A DNA stretch of 64,000 nucleotides from Microbacterium lacus (GTDB lineage Bacteria; Actinomycetota; Actinomycetes; Actinomycetales; Microbacteriaceae): positions 2,108,001 to 2,172,000 of the forward strand of contig NZ_BAAAPK010000001.1 in NCBI RefSeq assembly GCF_039531105.1, in the 5' to 3' direction. Shown piece after piece: positions 54,505-63,373 of this stretch. The notes under the pieces were generated by a model. It was not told the DNA's origin. It ran no database searches and saw nothing but the letters and a program-made list of their open reading frames with translations. The first letter of the stretch is position 1. Every line of letters begins with the position of its first letter. The translations under genes and the position numbers were made by a program.

Positions 54505-55137
54505 TCACGCCACCGGAGTGGCGACGACGACGACGTTGTCGTCGTAATGACCTGTTGTCTCATCGAACTCGCCTCCACACGTGATGAGCACGAGAGCCCT
54601 CGTGCCCTGGCGGGCGAACAGGTCCTGCGTCGGCAGTTCCTGCTTGGGATAGTACGTGACGGTGCTCACCGTGTAGACGGCGGACGCGCCGTCCGCCCCG
54701 GTCACCGTGACCTCCGCTCCCGCGGGCAGATCGCGAAGCCCCGCGAACGGGCCGATCGGGTAGTCGGGAGCGTCGATGTGGGCGGCGATCACCGTGTTGC
54801 CGTCAGGGCTCCACGGATCGGGGCCGAACCGATACCATCCCGCGACCGCGGGATCGACAGGCAGCTCCATGGCGCCGTTCGGTTCGACCCCGACCGGGAC
54901 CACCTCCATGTCCGCGCCGATCGCCGGCACCTGCACCCGTACAGGAGGAACGGGTGCACGCACCGACGTGAGTGATCCGTCGACGATGGGGACGTCGACG
55001 GCGGCGGTCGGGGTCGCCGTGGGGGCCGGCGAGGTCGGAGGGGTGACGGGTGCGCCCGCCCCGCTGGGGGCGGGGGCGGGCGCACAGGCCGAGAGAGCGA
55101 GGATGAGCACCAGGGGTGCGATCAGTCGCAGGGTCAT
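54505..55137 (-). CDS. Class F-like sortase, lipoprotein form
   Basis: The protein has 210 residues. A lipobox (LSAC, Cys18) and a Pro/Ala/Thr-rich linker precede the sortase barrel. Catalytic His120 (IAAHIDAP) and Cys187 (LITCGGEFD) are present. Where relatives usually have the catalytic Arg (HYRDNV-type), this protein has Asp (GHYDDNVVVVA, D199), so activity is doubtful or altered. It sits between the DUF4397 protein and the sigma genes. Confidence 0.88.
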   Translation of the reverse strand: MTLRLIAPLVLILALSACAPAPAPSGAGAPVTPPTSPAPTATPTAAVDVPIVDGSLTSVRAPVPPVRVQVPAIGADMEVVPVGVEPNGAMELPVDPAVAGWYRFGPDPWSPDGNTVIAAHIDAPDYPIGPFAGLRDLPAGAEVTVTGADGASAVYTVSTVTYYPKQELPTQDLFARQGTRALVLITCGGEFDETTGHYDDNVVVVATPVA

Positions 55138-55162
55138 CGTCAGCTCTCTCGGGTGAGTCGGG

Positions 55163-55993
55163 TCAGGACTCGATCTTGGACTCGCGGGCGCGGCGGGCGA
55201 CCACGATGGCGACGGATGCCGCGGCGAAGGCGAATGCCACACCGGCGATCCAGAACGCCTGCGTCATCGCGTCACGCTCGGCCGCGTAGCCGGCGGTTCC
55301 GGAAGGCACGCCACCGGGGGTCGAGTGACCGACGGTGATGTTCTGCGTGGCCAGGGCGAGGGTCTCGTCCTCCAGGCTGCCCCAGGCGTACGCGATCGTC
55401 AGGACGCCGTCCTGGATCGGCACGTCTGCCGGGCCGAGCACGGGCTCGGTGGTCCCCGCGGCGGCGACGGACGCCGACACGGTTCCGACCGGCAGGTTCA
55501 GCGTGGCCTGGTCCGGGTTCGCGAGGGAGGAGATGACCGCGGTGCCCCCGGCCAGGACGTCGACCGCGGGTGCGGCTGCGACGTGGCGAACCGTCAGGCG
55601 GCCCTCTCCGGCGTTCGTCGTGGCGATGTCGTTCGTGAACAGGTTGAGCGCGGGAGTTCCGTCCTCGGCGAAGTTCGCCGTGGCGGTGTAGCTCGTGTTC
55701 GCCGCAAGAGTGACTGTCGCCTCGAGGATCGGAGCGCTGGCGTCAGCCGCGTCCGGGGCCGTGAGGGCGATGTCGTAGTCACCGGCCGGAAGGTCGACCG
55801 GTCCGGCGAACGTTCCCGGCTGGAAGTCGTCGAGCGTGAGCGCGCCGTTGACGTAGACGTCGACCGGGGTGTCGGGAATGCCGTGGAACACATACAGATC
55901 CGCGTTGGTGGCAGAGATGGCCTGGGCAGGCATGACGAAGCCCGCCGCGAGGGCGAAGCCGGCAACGACACCGGCAGCGATGGTCTTACGCAC
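55163..55993 (-). CDS. DUF4397-domain surface protein
   Basis: The protein has 276 residues. A signal peptide (..FVMPAQA) precedes two DUF4397 repeats (ADLYVFHGIPDTPVDVYVNGAL and LTVRHVAAAPAVDVLAGGTAV). The C-terminal membrane helix AFWIAGVAFAFAAASVAIVV and the tail ARRARESKIES anchor it. No LPXTG motif is present. A GTG start has GGAGG at 5 nt spacing. It is 25 bp before the sortase gene, its likely partner. Confidence 0.88.
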   Translation of the reverse strand: MRKTIAAGVVAGFALAAGFVMPAQAISATNADLYVFHGIPDTPVDVYVNGALTLDDFQPGTFAGPVDLPAGDYDIALTAPDAADASAPILEATVTLAANTSYTATANFAEDGTPALNLFTNDIATTNAGEGRLTVRHVAAAPAVDVLAGGTAVISSLANPDQATLNLPVGTVSASVAAAGTTEPVLGPADVPIQDGVLTIAYAWGSLEDETLALATQNITVGHSTPGGVPSGTAGYAAERDAMTQAFWIAGVAFAFAAASVAIVVARRARESKIES

Positions 55994-56085
55994 GTTGTCC
56001 TCCTTGGGGGGCGGCTCTTCCGCCCTGTGATGAGTACTTCCGTGCGTGGACGGGTTTTGGATGCAGCTGAATGATCTTTTTCGGA

Positions 56086-57162
56086 TCAGGGGGAAAAGGC
56101 CGGGTCGACGCCCAGCCATTCGGCCAGTTCGCGGATCTCGGCATCCACCATCTCGCGCTCCTCCTCCTCGAGCGGGAGGAACTCATGGACGGCCGCGATC
56201 TTCAGGGTGTCGCCGGTCCGATCCACCTCGGCATCCAGCATCCCGACGAACCGATCGCCCAGGAGGATCGGATGCGCGAAATAGCCGTGACGTCGCTGGG
56301 GCTTGGGCTTGAACTGCTCGAGGACGTACGTGAATTCGTACACCTGCTCGAGACGGGGCCGGTCGAACAGCATTCCGTCGTACGGGTTGAGGATCGCGAC
56401 TCGCCCCGCCGCCTCCTCCTCCAGCGCGACGATCGCGTCGGGATCGACGCGGAACTTCCACGCGCTCCCCTCCACGCGCGCCTCCTCCCCCGCCGTGCCG
56501 ACCGGAGTCCAGGGCGAACGCTGCTTCGCCAGGCCGGCTGCCTGCAGCCGGCGCGCGTCCCACAGCGACTGCGCCTCCTCCTCGTCGTACTCGGGCAGGT
56601 CGAGCGGGTACACGCGCTCGGCGAGATCCCAGCGGCGGTGCCGACCATGCCTGCCCGCGACCGCCACTTCGCCCTGGCGCAGGAGGCACTCCAGCATCGT
56701 CACGACGTTCGACCCGGACCATCCGTCGGGCTTTCGAGGAAGCTGCGCCGTGTCATCGATGGCCCCCGCCTCAAGGGGCCCTTCAGCGCGCAGCCGCGCG
56801 AGCACGTCGGCACGGAACCGCGTGTTGGCCTCGAGCCACTGCCGGGTGTTCTCGCGCTCCGGCCAGCGTCGCATCGCGGGCTTCATGAGCGGCAGGAGGC
56901 TCATCGGGCGGAAGGCACCGTCGAATTCGAACAGCTGGCGATCGATCTCGACCGCCTTGGCGAGCTGGCCCGGCTCGTAAGACCACCCGATCCGCGACCA
57001 CAGCACGGTGTGCTCGCACGGTGCGATCACCGCCGTCGGATCGATCTTGGTGTACCCGAGCTGCTCGGCGACCTCGACCACGTCGCCGGGCCGAGCACCG
57101 TCGAGCAGCTGCGCGCGCACGATGATGCGGCGTGCTTGGTCGCGGGTGAGGTGATGGACCAC
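56086..57162 (-). CDS. YcaQ-family winged-helix DNA glycosylase-like protein
   Basis: The protein has 358 residues. The HTH_42/YcaQ pattern is present: LTRDQARRIIVRAQLLDG at the start, and YDEEEAQSLWDARRLQAAGLAKQ with ILNPYDGMLFDRPRLEQVYEFTY near the end. E. coli YcaQ unhooks DNA interstrand crosslinks; related AlkX/AlkZ proteins repair antibiotic-induced crosslinks. The active QxD-type residues cannot be aligned with certainty here. A GTG start has TACCCT 6 nt upstream. Confidence 0.82.
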   Translation of the reverse strand: MVHHLTRDQARRIIVRAQLLDGARPGDVVEVAEQLGYTKIDPTAVIAPCEHTVLWSRIGWSYEPGQLAKAVEIDRQLFEFDGAFRPMSLLPLMKPAMRRWPERENTRQWLEANTRFRADVLARLRAEGPLEAGAIDDTAQLPRKPDGWSGSNVVTMLECLLRQGEVAVAGRHGRHRRWDLAERVYPLDLPEYDEEEAQSLWDARRLQAAGLAKQRSPWTPVGTAGEEARVEGSAWKFRVDPDAIVALEEEAAGRVAILNPYDGMLFDRPRLEQVYEFTYVLEQFKPKPQRRHGYFAHPILLGDRFVGMLDAEVDRTGDTLKIAAVHEFLPLEEEEREMVDAEIRELAEWLGVDPAFSP

Positions 57163-57168
57163 GCGTCG

Positions 57169-57174
57169 AGGGTA
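57169..57174 (-). promoter_or_regulatory. -10 box TACCCT of leaderless ycaQ-like gene
   Basis: TACCCT on the minus strand lies 6 nt before the GTG at 57162. Confidence 0.5.
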
Positions 57175-57203
57175 CCCGCGGGCCCGGACAGCCGCCCGGC
57201 GGA

Positions 57204-57491
57204 TCAGGCGGGCGGCGCTTCGGGGTCGAGCGTCGCGAGGGTGTCGGCCTCGACGGCGTTGTCGGCGTCGAGCTCCTGCTCGGTGCCCTCGGTCCCGCCC
57301 CGGCCCGGCATGTTCAGATCGGCGGGGTCGACGTCGCCGTCGCCGCGATCGTCCGGTCCCCCCGTTTGGGGAGCACCCCCAGTGTGCGCGGCGGAGTCGC
57401 TGCGCACCTCGTCGGTGATGCCGTCGGTCGGGGGCGCGTCGTCGGCGGTCGCGTCGTCGGAGTGGTGCGAGTGCGGGGCGGGCGTGCTCAT
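57204..57491 (-). CDS. Small acidic disordered protein (95 aa)
   Basis: The protein is rich in Asp, Glu, Gly, Pro and Thr with a His cluster at the start (MSTPAPHSHHSDD) and ends TLDPEAPPA. There is no hydrophobic segment. Shine-Dalgarno AAGGA lies 6 nt before the ATG. I do not recognise a family; it resembles the 45-residue protein at 5922 in composition. Confidence 0.6.
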   Translation of the reverse strand: MSTPAPHSHHSDDATADDAPPTDGITDEVRSDSAAHTGGAPQTGGPDDRGDGDVDPADLNMPGRGGTEGTEQELDADNAVEADTLATLDPEAPPA

Positions 57492-57616
57492 TGTGCGTCC
57501 TTCCGTGGCGGATCCGGTCGGTGGGTCACCGGCCGGGCGGGTCAGGCTCGTCCACTCTGCGCCGCCCCGACCCTGAACGCTCGGGGGTTGACAGACCCCG
57601 CCCCGCGACGCGCCTG

Positions 57617-58594
57617 TCAGAAGCGCAGCAGGATCTTGCCGTCGCGACCCGGCTGTGCGCTGGCCGCCGCGGCCTCACGCGCCTGCTCGAAGGGGAAGAT
57701 CGCCTCCACCGGCAGCGAGACCTCGCCCGAACCGATGCGCTGCAGCAGCTCCCCGAAAAGCGCTCCGCGCTTGGCTGCGTCCATTTCCCTGCTCACGACG
57801 CTCCCCCAGAAGCCCTTCACGGTCGCCTGCTTGAAGATGAGGTCACCCGAGGAGATCTCGAGGTTGCCGGAGCCCATCGCCCCGAACGATACGAGTGTGC
57901 CGCCGACGCCGAGGAGCGACAGCAGGTCGCCCGCAGCCTTTCCGCCCACCGAGTCCACCGCAGCGCGCGGCTCGGAACCCTCGAGGATCGCCGCGGCACG
58001 CTCACGCCACCCGTCGCTCTCGGTCGAGACGACGTCGCGGATGCCGATCGCTGCGAGCTCGTCGACGCCGGCATCCCGTCGCACGAGCCCGAGAACGCGG
58101 ATGCCGCGCGCCGCGGCGAACTGAGCGACGAGGCGCCCGACCGCGCCGTTGGCGGTGTTCTGCACGATCCAGTCGCCGGCGCTGACGTCGAGACTGTCCA
58201 GGAGGCTGAGGGCGCTGAAGGGCATGGAGATCAGCTGTGCGGCCGTCTCGTCGCTGATGCCGTCCGGCACCGGGACGAGACCTGCCGCCGGAGCGACGAA
58301 GTACTCGGCCCACACCCCGAACGTCCCGCCCGTGGCGACGCGCTGTCCGACGGTCAGGTTCTCCACGCCGTCACCGAGCGCGTCTACGACGCCGACGGCC
58401 TCGGTTCCGCTGCGCGCGGGAAGCTCCGGCTTGAAGCCGTACGTGCCGCGGATCGTCCAGAGGTCGTGGTTGTGGATCGGCGACAGGACCGTGCGCACTC
58501 GTACCTCACCGGGCCCGGGGGTGGGGAGCGGAACCTCCGTCACCTCGAGGACCTCCGCGGCGTCGGCGAACGTGGGGTGGGTGAGTGCGCGCAT
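57617..58594 (-). CDS. MDR/quinone-oxidoreductase-type dehydrogenase
   Basis: The protein has 325 residues. The N-domain with PGPGEVRVRTVLSPIHNHDLWTIRGTYG and ARSGTEAVGVVDALGDGV and the Rossmann part DWIVQNTANGAVGRLVAQFAAARG match zinc-type alcohol dehydrogenase-like proteins without the structural zinc cysteines. It probably reduces quinones or enones with NADPH; the substrate is unknown. GGGAG lies upstream of the ATG. Confidence 0.82.
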   Translation of the reverse strand: MRALTHPTFADAAEVLEVTEVPLPTPGPGEVRVRTVLSPIHNHDLWTIRGTYGFKPELPARSGTEAVGVVDALGDGVENLTVGQRVATGGTFGVWAEYFVAPAAGLVPVPDGISDETAAQLISMPFSALSLLDSLDVSAGDWIVQNTANGAVGRLVAQFAAARGIRVLGLVRRDAGVDELAAIGIRDVVSTESDGWRERAAAILEGSEPRAAVDSVGGKAAGDLLSLLGVGGTLVSFGAMGSGNLEISSGDLIFKQATVKGFWGSVVSREMDAAKRGALFGELLQRIGSGEVSLPVEAIFPFEQAREAAAASAQPGRDGKILLRF

Positions 58595-58735
58595 TCGTGG
58601 TGCTCCCTGCTGTAGATCTGAGGCCGTGGCCGCGCGGATCGCGCGAACCACCCATACGTGAACAGCACGGGCGCCCCGAGACTTCCCGATCGAGACGAAT
58701 CCGCGGTCATGGCCTACGCGGACCGGCCGGCCCGC

Positions 58736-60022
58736 TCAGAACGGCGCGTCGCCGTGGCCCGGGGCCGGCGAACCGGTGACGCTGAACACCGGAACCCGCC
58801 GTTCGGGTCCAACCGCATATCGGCGCCCTGCAGGTGACACCCACTCCACGGCCCCGCCACTGCCCGGAATCTGTCGCAGTTTCCACCCGCCGTGGTGCTT
58901 CACCATGTGATGGCCTCTGGACAGCGGGGCAAGGTTCTCCATGCCGGTGGCACCACCGTCCTCCCAGGCGATCGTGTGATCCACGTCGCAGCGGGAGGCG
59001 GGCATCCCGCACCCGGGGCCCATGCACCGATCTGCCCGCCAGGTCACGAGCCGTCGGAGCTCCGGCGGCGGCCGGTAGCGGGTGCGTCCCACCGAGAGGA
59101 TCATTCCGGACTCGGGGTGGGTGAGGACCCGCATCCACGCCGCGTCGCCGCCACACAGCTCACGCGCACGCTCGATCGGGATGGGCCCGAGACCCTCGAC
59201 CGTCGCCGGTTCGTTCCCCCGCGCGGCCACGGCAGCGTCGTCCTCTTCGAGCAGCGCGAGCGCCGGGACCGTCACCACGACGGTCGCGCGGATGCCGCGT
59301 CCCTGGTCGGGCCGTTCGCCGGTGGTCCCTTCGATGAGCAGATCGCCCATCACGTCCGCACGGATCTGGTCGAGCGTCCGCGTCTCCTCCTCGTGTCCGC
59401 TGATCACCTTCGCCATCTGCGTCAGCCGACCGAACGCCGCGTGCGCCTCGACCAGCGGCCCGTAGAGGTGCGTCCAGGCCATCCCGTCGGCCACCGCCTC
59501 CACGTGGACCCGACGGGCGGCCAGCGCCGCCTCGTGCCGGTCGGACAGAGTGACGACGCGCGTCTGCTCGACCAGAGCACGCAGCGAGCGCCGGAACTGC
59601 CCGACGGGCTGCTGCTCGGCCATTGCGATGACGCGTCCCTGCAGACGTTCGCGCAGCTCGGGCTCCAGCTCGTCGAGGCCCGCGACCAGCACGTCCGCGT
59701 GCTTCTCGGTGATACGTGCGGTCTGCAGGGAATCCAGAGCCTGCGGGTAGCGATGCACGAGCGCCTCAGCCCGCGTGATCATGGTGCCGGCATCGTGCTC
59801 GGAGACGCGCATCGCCGCCGCGAGCTCGAGTCGCAACCCGCGCAGCACGACATCGGTCAGCCGTCGCCCGGCCGCCTCGGCGTCCGCGAGGTATTCCTGA
59901 CGCATGAGATCGATCTGCACGAGACGGTCAGCCGCCCACATCGCCATCGTCGCCCCGAGGTCGACCACGAGATCGAGAGCGCTCGCGCGGAGCATCTCGG
60001 CGGTGGGCGACCCCTCGTTCAT
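58736..60022 (-). CDS. DUF222 / HNH endonuclease-domain protein
   Basis: The protein has 428 residues. Residues about 10-290 are helical and match DUF222 (LRLELAAAMRVSEHDAGTMITRAEALVHRYP). The C-terminal HNH motif is VTWRADRCMGPGCGMPASRCDVDHTIAWEDGG, then MENLAPLSRGHHMVKHHGGW, with His and Cys residues in place for nicking or cutting DNA. Such genes are widely repeated in actinobacteria and may be mobile. A TAGCGT box lies 6 nt before the ATG. Confidence 0.88.
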   Translation of the reverse strand: MNEGSPTAEMLRASALDLVVDLGATMAMWAADRLVQIDLMRQEYLADAEAAGRRLTDVVLRGLRLELAAAMRVSEHDAGTMITRAEALVHRYPQALDSLQTARITEKHADVLVAGLDELEPELRERLQGRVIAMAEQQPVGQFRRSLRALVEQTRVVTLSDRHEAALAARRVHVEAVADGMAWTHLYGPLVEAHAAFGRLTQMAKVISGHEEETRTLDQIRADVMGDLLIEGTTGERPDQGRGIRATVVVTVPALALLEEDDAAVAARGNEPATVEGLGPIPIERARELCGGDAAWMRVLTHPESGMILSVGRTRYRPPPELRRLVTWRADRCMGPGCGMPASRCDVDHTIAWEDGGATGMENLAPLSRGHHMVKHHGGWKLRQIPGSGGAVEWVSPAGRRYAVGPERRVPVFSVTGSPAPGHGDAPF

Positions 60023-60028
60023 GACTCC

Positions 60029-60034
60029 ACGCTA
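60029..60034 (-). promoter_or_regulatory. -10 box TAGCGT of leaderless HNH gene
   Basis: TAGCGT on the minus strand lies 6 nt before the ATG at 60022. Confidence 0.5.
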
Positions 60035-60084
60035 GAGCCGACCTCCGACATCGGTGCGACCGCGTCAGGGAGCGAAAGGCCCGG

Positions 60085-60495
60085 TCAGCGGCGCTCCAGT
60101 GCGATCACCGGAATCACGCGCGTCGTGCGCGCCTCGTAATCGGCGAAGCCCTTGCTGCGCGTCGTGAAGCGCGTCCATGCCTCGTCACGCTCGGCGCCGA
60201 TGAGCTCGCGCGCCCGCACGGCGACGGTGCCGGCATCCGCAGTCTCGATCAGCACCTCGGGATGAGCGAGAAGGTTGTGGTACCACGCAGGATGCGACGG
60301 CGCTCCCGCCTTCGACGCCGCGATCAGCCACGTGTCGTCGTCGACGCGGATGCCCATGAGCGGGCTCACGCGCTCGATGCCGCTCTTCGCGCCGACGTGG
60401 TGCACGAGCACGAGATCCCGCCCGAAGTGGGCGACCTCGCCGTCGTTCGCGCGGAACTCCGCGATGATCCGGTCGTTGTAGTCCTCGAAAGCCAT
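60085..60495 (-). CDS. Nitroreductase/deazaflavin (DUF385)-family oxidoreductase
   Basis: The protein has 136 residues. The DUF385 pattern LVLVHHVGAKSGIERVSPLMG and DTWLIAASKAGAPSHPAWYHNLLAHPEVLIE is clear; these split-barrel proteins bind F420 or FMN and include the Ddn nitroreductase. The substrate is unknown. TAGATT lies 6 nt before the ATG. Confidence 0.88.
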   Translation of the reverse strand: MAFEDYNDRIIAEFRANDGEVAHFGRDLVLVHHVGAKSGIERVSPLMGIRVDDDTWLIAASKAGAPSHPAWYHNLLAHPEVLIETADAGTVAVRARELIGAERDEAWTRFTTRSKGFADYEARTTRVIPVIALERR

Positions 60496-60501
60496 GGGGT
60501 C

Positions 60502-60507
60502 AATCTA
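60502..60507 (-). promoter_or_regulatory. -10 box TAGATT of leaderless DUF385 gene
   Basis: TAGATT on the minus strand lies 6 nt before the ATG at 60495. Confidence 0.5.
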
Positions 60508-60549
60508 CGTCCGCTACGGTCGGAGGGGCGGGCGAGGAGGCGGGTCTGG

Positions 60550-61878
60550 ATGGAACATTTCGACACGATCGTGGTGGGCGCCGGGGTCGCCGGACTCACG
60601 GCCGCGCGGCTGCTGAGCGGCGAGGGCGAAGACGTCCTGGTGCTCGAGGCGCGCGACCGCGTCGGCGGTCGCGTCGTGACCGACCGTCGCTACGGACTCG
60701 CGACCGATCTCGGCGCATCGTGGATCCACGGCATCACCGACTCCCCGGTCGCCGCTGCGGCCGAGGCGTTCGGTATGCGCATGGTCGAGTTCACCGTCGG
60801 CGGCTACCAGCCCGACAGCCGACCGATCGCCTATTACGGCCCCGACGGTGAGCGGCTCGAGGATGCCGACGCCCAGAGCTTCGTCGACGACATCCACACC
60901 GTCGACACGACCCTCCGCGACGTGATCGAGAGTTCGGCGCCCGACGCCTCCTACCGCGACGTGACCGAGGACGCTCTCGCGCGGCAGGGGTGGGCACCCG
61001 AACGCGCCCAGCGCGTCCGCGAGTACCTGGAGCACCGCTCGGAAGAGCAGTACGGCGCATGGATCGACGATCTCGCGGCGCACGGACTCGACGACGATTC
61101 GATCGGCGGCGATGAAGTCGTGTTCCCCGACGGATACGACCGGCTCGCCTCCCACCTCGCCGAGGGCCTGAACATCCGGCTCACCCATGTGGTCGAGCGC
61201 GTGGTGTGGACAGAGACCGGTGTCGAGGTCACGAGCGACTTCGGGACGGTGAGCGCCGCACGGGCGATCATCACGGTTCCGGTCGGCGTCCTGCAGTCCG
61301 ACGACTTCGAGATCGACCCGCCGATTCCCGAGCCGGTCGCGGGTGCCCTCGGACGCCTGACGATGAACGCCTTCGAGAAGATCTTCCTCCGGTTTCCGGC
61401 CAAGTTCTGGGACGACGGAGTCTATGCGGTCCGCCAGCAGGGACCGGAGGGTCGCTGGTGGCACTCCTGGTACGACCTCACCGCGCTGCACGGCACGCCC
61501 ACGCTTCTCACGTTCGCCGCCGGCCCGGCCGCCCGGGAGACACGGGACTGGGGCGAGGACGAGATCGTCGAGTCCGTGATGGAGCAGCTGCGGAGGCTCT
61601 ACGGGCCCGAGATCCCCGCGCCGGCGCACGTTCACATCACCGACTGGCAGGACGATCCGCTCAGTCACGGCTCCTACGCCTACATGAAAGTGGGATCCAC
61701 GACCGCCGACCACGACGCACTGGCGGCACCGATCGGAGGCGGTGTGCTGCATCTGGCCGGCGAGGCGACGTGGACGGATGACCCCGCCACGGTGACGGCC
61801 GCGATGTGCTCAGGCCACCGCGCCGCCGAGAACGTGCTCGGCCGCAAGGTCTCGATCGAGCGGGCCTGGGTGCGCTGA
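60550..61878 (+). CDS. FAD-dependent amine oxidase
   Basis: The protein has 442 residues. The dinucleotide motif VVGAGVAGLTAARLL and the following LEARDRVGGRVVTD are typical of flavin monoamine/polyamine oxidases, and GGGVLHLAGEATWTDDPATVTAAMCSGHRAAENVL is the C-terminal FAD motif. It oxidises an amine with O2; the substrate (a polyamine or similar) is not certain. GAGGAGG about 10 nt before the ATG at 60550 supports the start. Confidence 0.9.
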   Translation: MEHFDTIVVGAGVAGLTAARLLSGEGEDVLVLEARDRVGGRVVTDRRYGLATDLGASWIHGITDSPVAAAAEAFGMRMVEFTVGGYQPDSRPIAYYGPDGERLEDADAQSFVDDIHTVDTTLRDVIESSAPDASYRDVTEDALARQGWAPERAQRVREYLEHRSEEQYGAWIDDLAAHGLDDDSIGGDEVVFPDGYDRLASHLAEGLNIRLTHVVERVVWTETGVEVTSDFGTVSAARAIITVPVGVLQSDDFEIDPPIPEPVAGALGRLTMNAFEKIFLRFPAKFWDDGVYAVRQQGPEGRWWHSWYDLTALHGTPTLLTFAAGPAARETRDWGEDEIVESVMEQLRRLYGPEIPAPAHVHITDWQDDPLSHGSYAYMKVGSTTADHDALAAPIGGGVLHLAGEATWTDDPATVTAAMCSGHRAAENVLGRKVSIERAWVR

Positions 61879-61888
61879 CCGGACCTGA

Positions 61889-62914
61889 TCAAGTGAGGTC
61901 GTCCGCCACGCGGATGAGCACCTTGCCGGTGACGCCGGCCTCGACGGCGTCGTGAGCGGATGCCGTCTCCTCGAGTGCGAACCACGTCAGGGGCAGTCCC
62001 GCGGCAGCTCCGACGGGCAGTGCACCGTCTTGGAGCGCAACGGTGATGTCGGCGGCGGCGGCCTGGAGGGCGGCATCCCCCACGGTGTAGAGCAGCAGAC
62101 CCTGCCACCGTACGTTCTTCGCGAAGCTCGCCACGATCGGCGCCGTGAACTCGTCGCCGTTGTTGTTGGCGTAGTACGCGATGCTGCCGTGATTGGCGAT
62201 CACGTCGACATCGAGCGCCGCGTTCTGGGCCGGTGCGACCTCGACGATCTGGTCGACTCCGTCCGGAGCCACGGCGCGGATCGCGCCGACGAGATCGGCA
62301 TCCGGGTACTGCACAACGTGGTGTGCGCCCGCCGAGCGAGCCAATTCCGCCTTCTCCTCGCTGCTCACCGTCGCGATCACCGTGGCTCCTGCCCACACGG
62401 CGAGCTGGATCGCGGCGTGCCCGACGGCGCCCGCGCCACCCTGCACGAGGACGGTCCGGCCCGCGAGCGAGCCCGGCGACAGTCGCGCAGGACCGTCCTC
62501 GTGGACCGTCAGGGCGCGATGGGCCGTCATGGCGGGAACGCCGAGGCTGGCTGCGACGTCGAATCCGATGCCGTCGGGAACCCGGACGGCCCGGCTCGCG
62601 GGGACGACGGCGAACTCCTGCGCGGTGCCCGTCGGGCGCTCGTGCGCAGCAAGGAAGAGCCAGACCCGATCCCCGACCGTCAGACCGCTGACACCCTCGC
62701 CCACCGCATCCACGACGCCTGCGCCGTCCTGGTTCGGTGTGATCTCATCGAAGCCCATCGGTGTTCCGCCGGCACGCGCCTTCCAGTCCGTCGGGTTCAC
62801 ACCCGAGACCGCGATGCGCACGCGCACTTCACCGGGCCCGGGCTGAGCCGGTTCACGATCGACCAGATCGAGGACGGAAGACGGGCCGCGCTGGGTGTAG
62901 ATGATCGTTCGCAT
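61889..62914 (-). CDS. NADPH:quinone oxidoreductase (zeta-crystallin type MDR)
   Basis: The protein has 341 residues. It starts MRTIIYTQRGPSSVLDL and has PGPGEVRVRIAVSGVNPTDWKARAG and the Rossmann motif VLVQGGAGAVGHAAIQLAVWAGA. It has no zinc-site cysteines. It reduces quinones or enones with NADPH (inference from the family). It converges with the amine oxidase; the stops are 10 bp apart. Confidence 0.86.
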   Translation of the reverse strand: MRTIIYTQRGPSSVLDLVDREPAQPGPGEVRVRIAVSGVNPTDWKARAGGTPMGFDEITPNQDGAGVVDAVGEGVSGLTVGDRVWLFLAAHERPTGTAQEFAVVPASRAVRVPDGIGFDVAASLGVPAMTAHRALTVHEDGPARLSPGSLAGRTVLVQGGAGAVGHAAIQLAVWAGATVIATVSSEEKAELARSAGAHHVVQYPDADLVGAIRAVAPDGVDQIVEVAPAQNAALDVDVIANHGSIAYYANNNGDEFTAPIVASFAKNVRWQGLLLYTVGDAALQAAAADITVALQDGALPVGAAAGLPLTWFALEETASAHDAVEAGVTGKVLIRVADDLT

Positions 62915-62976
62915 GAGAGGTGAAAGCCGGATGAGGATGCCGGCATTCCGCGTCGCCCGGACCACGCGCACGGCGC

Positions 62977-62982
62977 TACTCT
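62977..62982 (+). promoter_or_regulatory. -10 box TACTCT of leaderless hypothetical gene
   Basis: TACTCT lies 7 nt before the GTG at 62990. Confidence 0.45.
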
Positions 62983-62989
62983 TCCGTGT

Positions 62990-63268
62990 GTGCAGCGCGG
63001 CGACGACGACACCTTCGAAGTGGAAGGTCGGTGGAAGGAGGAGGTCATCTACTGGGAGGGCTCCCGTGGCTTCATCTTCGATGCCGGCTGGGGTGTCACG
63101 CCGCTCGTTCTCTATGTTCCGCCCGAGGATGAGTGGGACGCGGTGACACCCGAGTGGATGGTCGGTCGGCGCGCGCTGATCGTCAGCCGGCTCACCGAGC
63201 GATCCGGACACGTCCTTCTCGAGGGCACGTATCCGGGTGATCCCACAGGCCGAACGGTGGCGCGCTGA
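62990..63268 (+). CDS. Hypothetical protein, 92 aa
   Basis: The frame starts at a GTG (QRGDDDTFEVEGRWKEE) and alternates strands (YWEGSRGFIFDAGWG, TPLVLYVPPEDEWD, RRALIVSRLTERSGHVLLE), suggesting a small beta protein. I do not recognise it. A leaderless-type box supports the start. The next 105 bp up to 63374 hold only a weak 5-bp hairpin. Confidence 0.6.
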   Translation: MQRGDDDTFEVEGRWKEEVIYWEGSRGFIFDAGWGVTPLVLYVPPEDEWDAVTPEWMVGRRALIVSRLTERSGHVLLEGTYPGDPTGRTVAR

Positions 63269-63373
63269 AGAGCGGGCCCCCAACGCCCCCTGGAGTGCCG
63301 AGTACGGCGGAGTCGGGGTGAGACTGCCCCGTGCGATCGGGATCGAAGCCTCCGCGTGAGGGATGATGTACGC

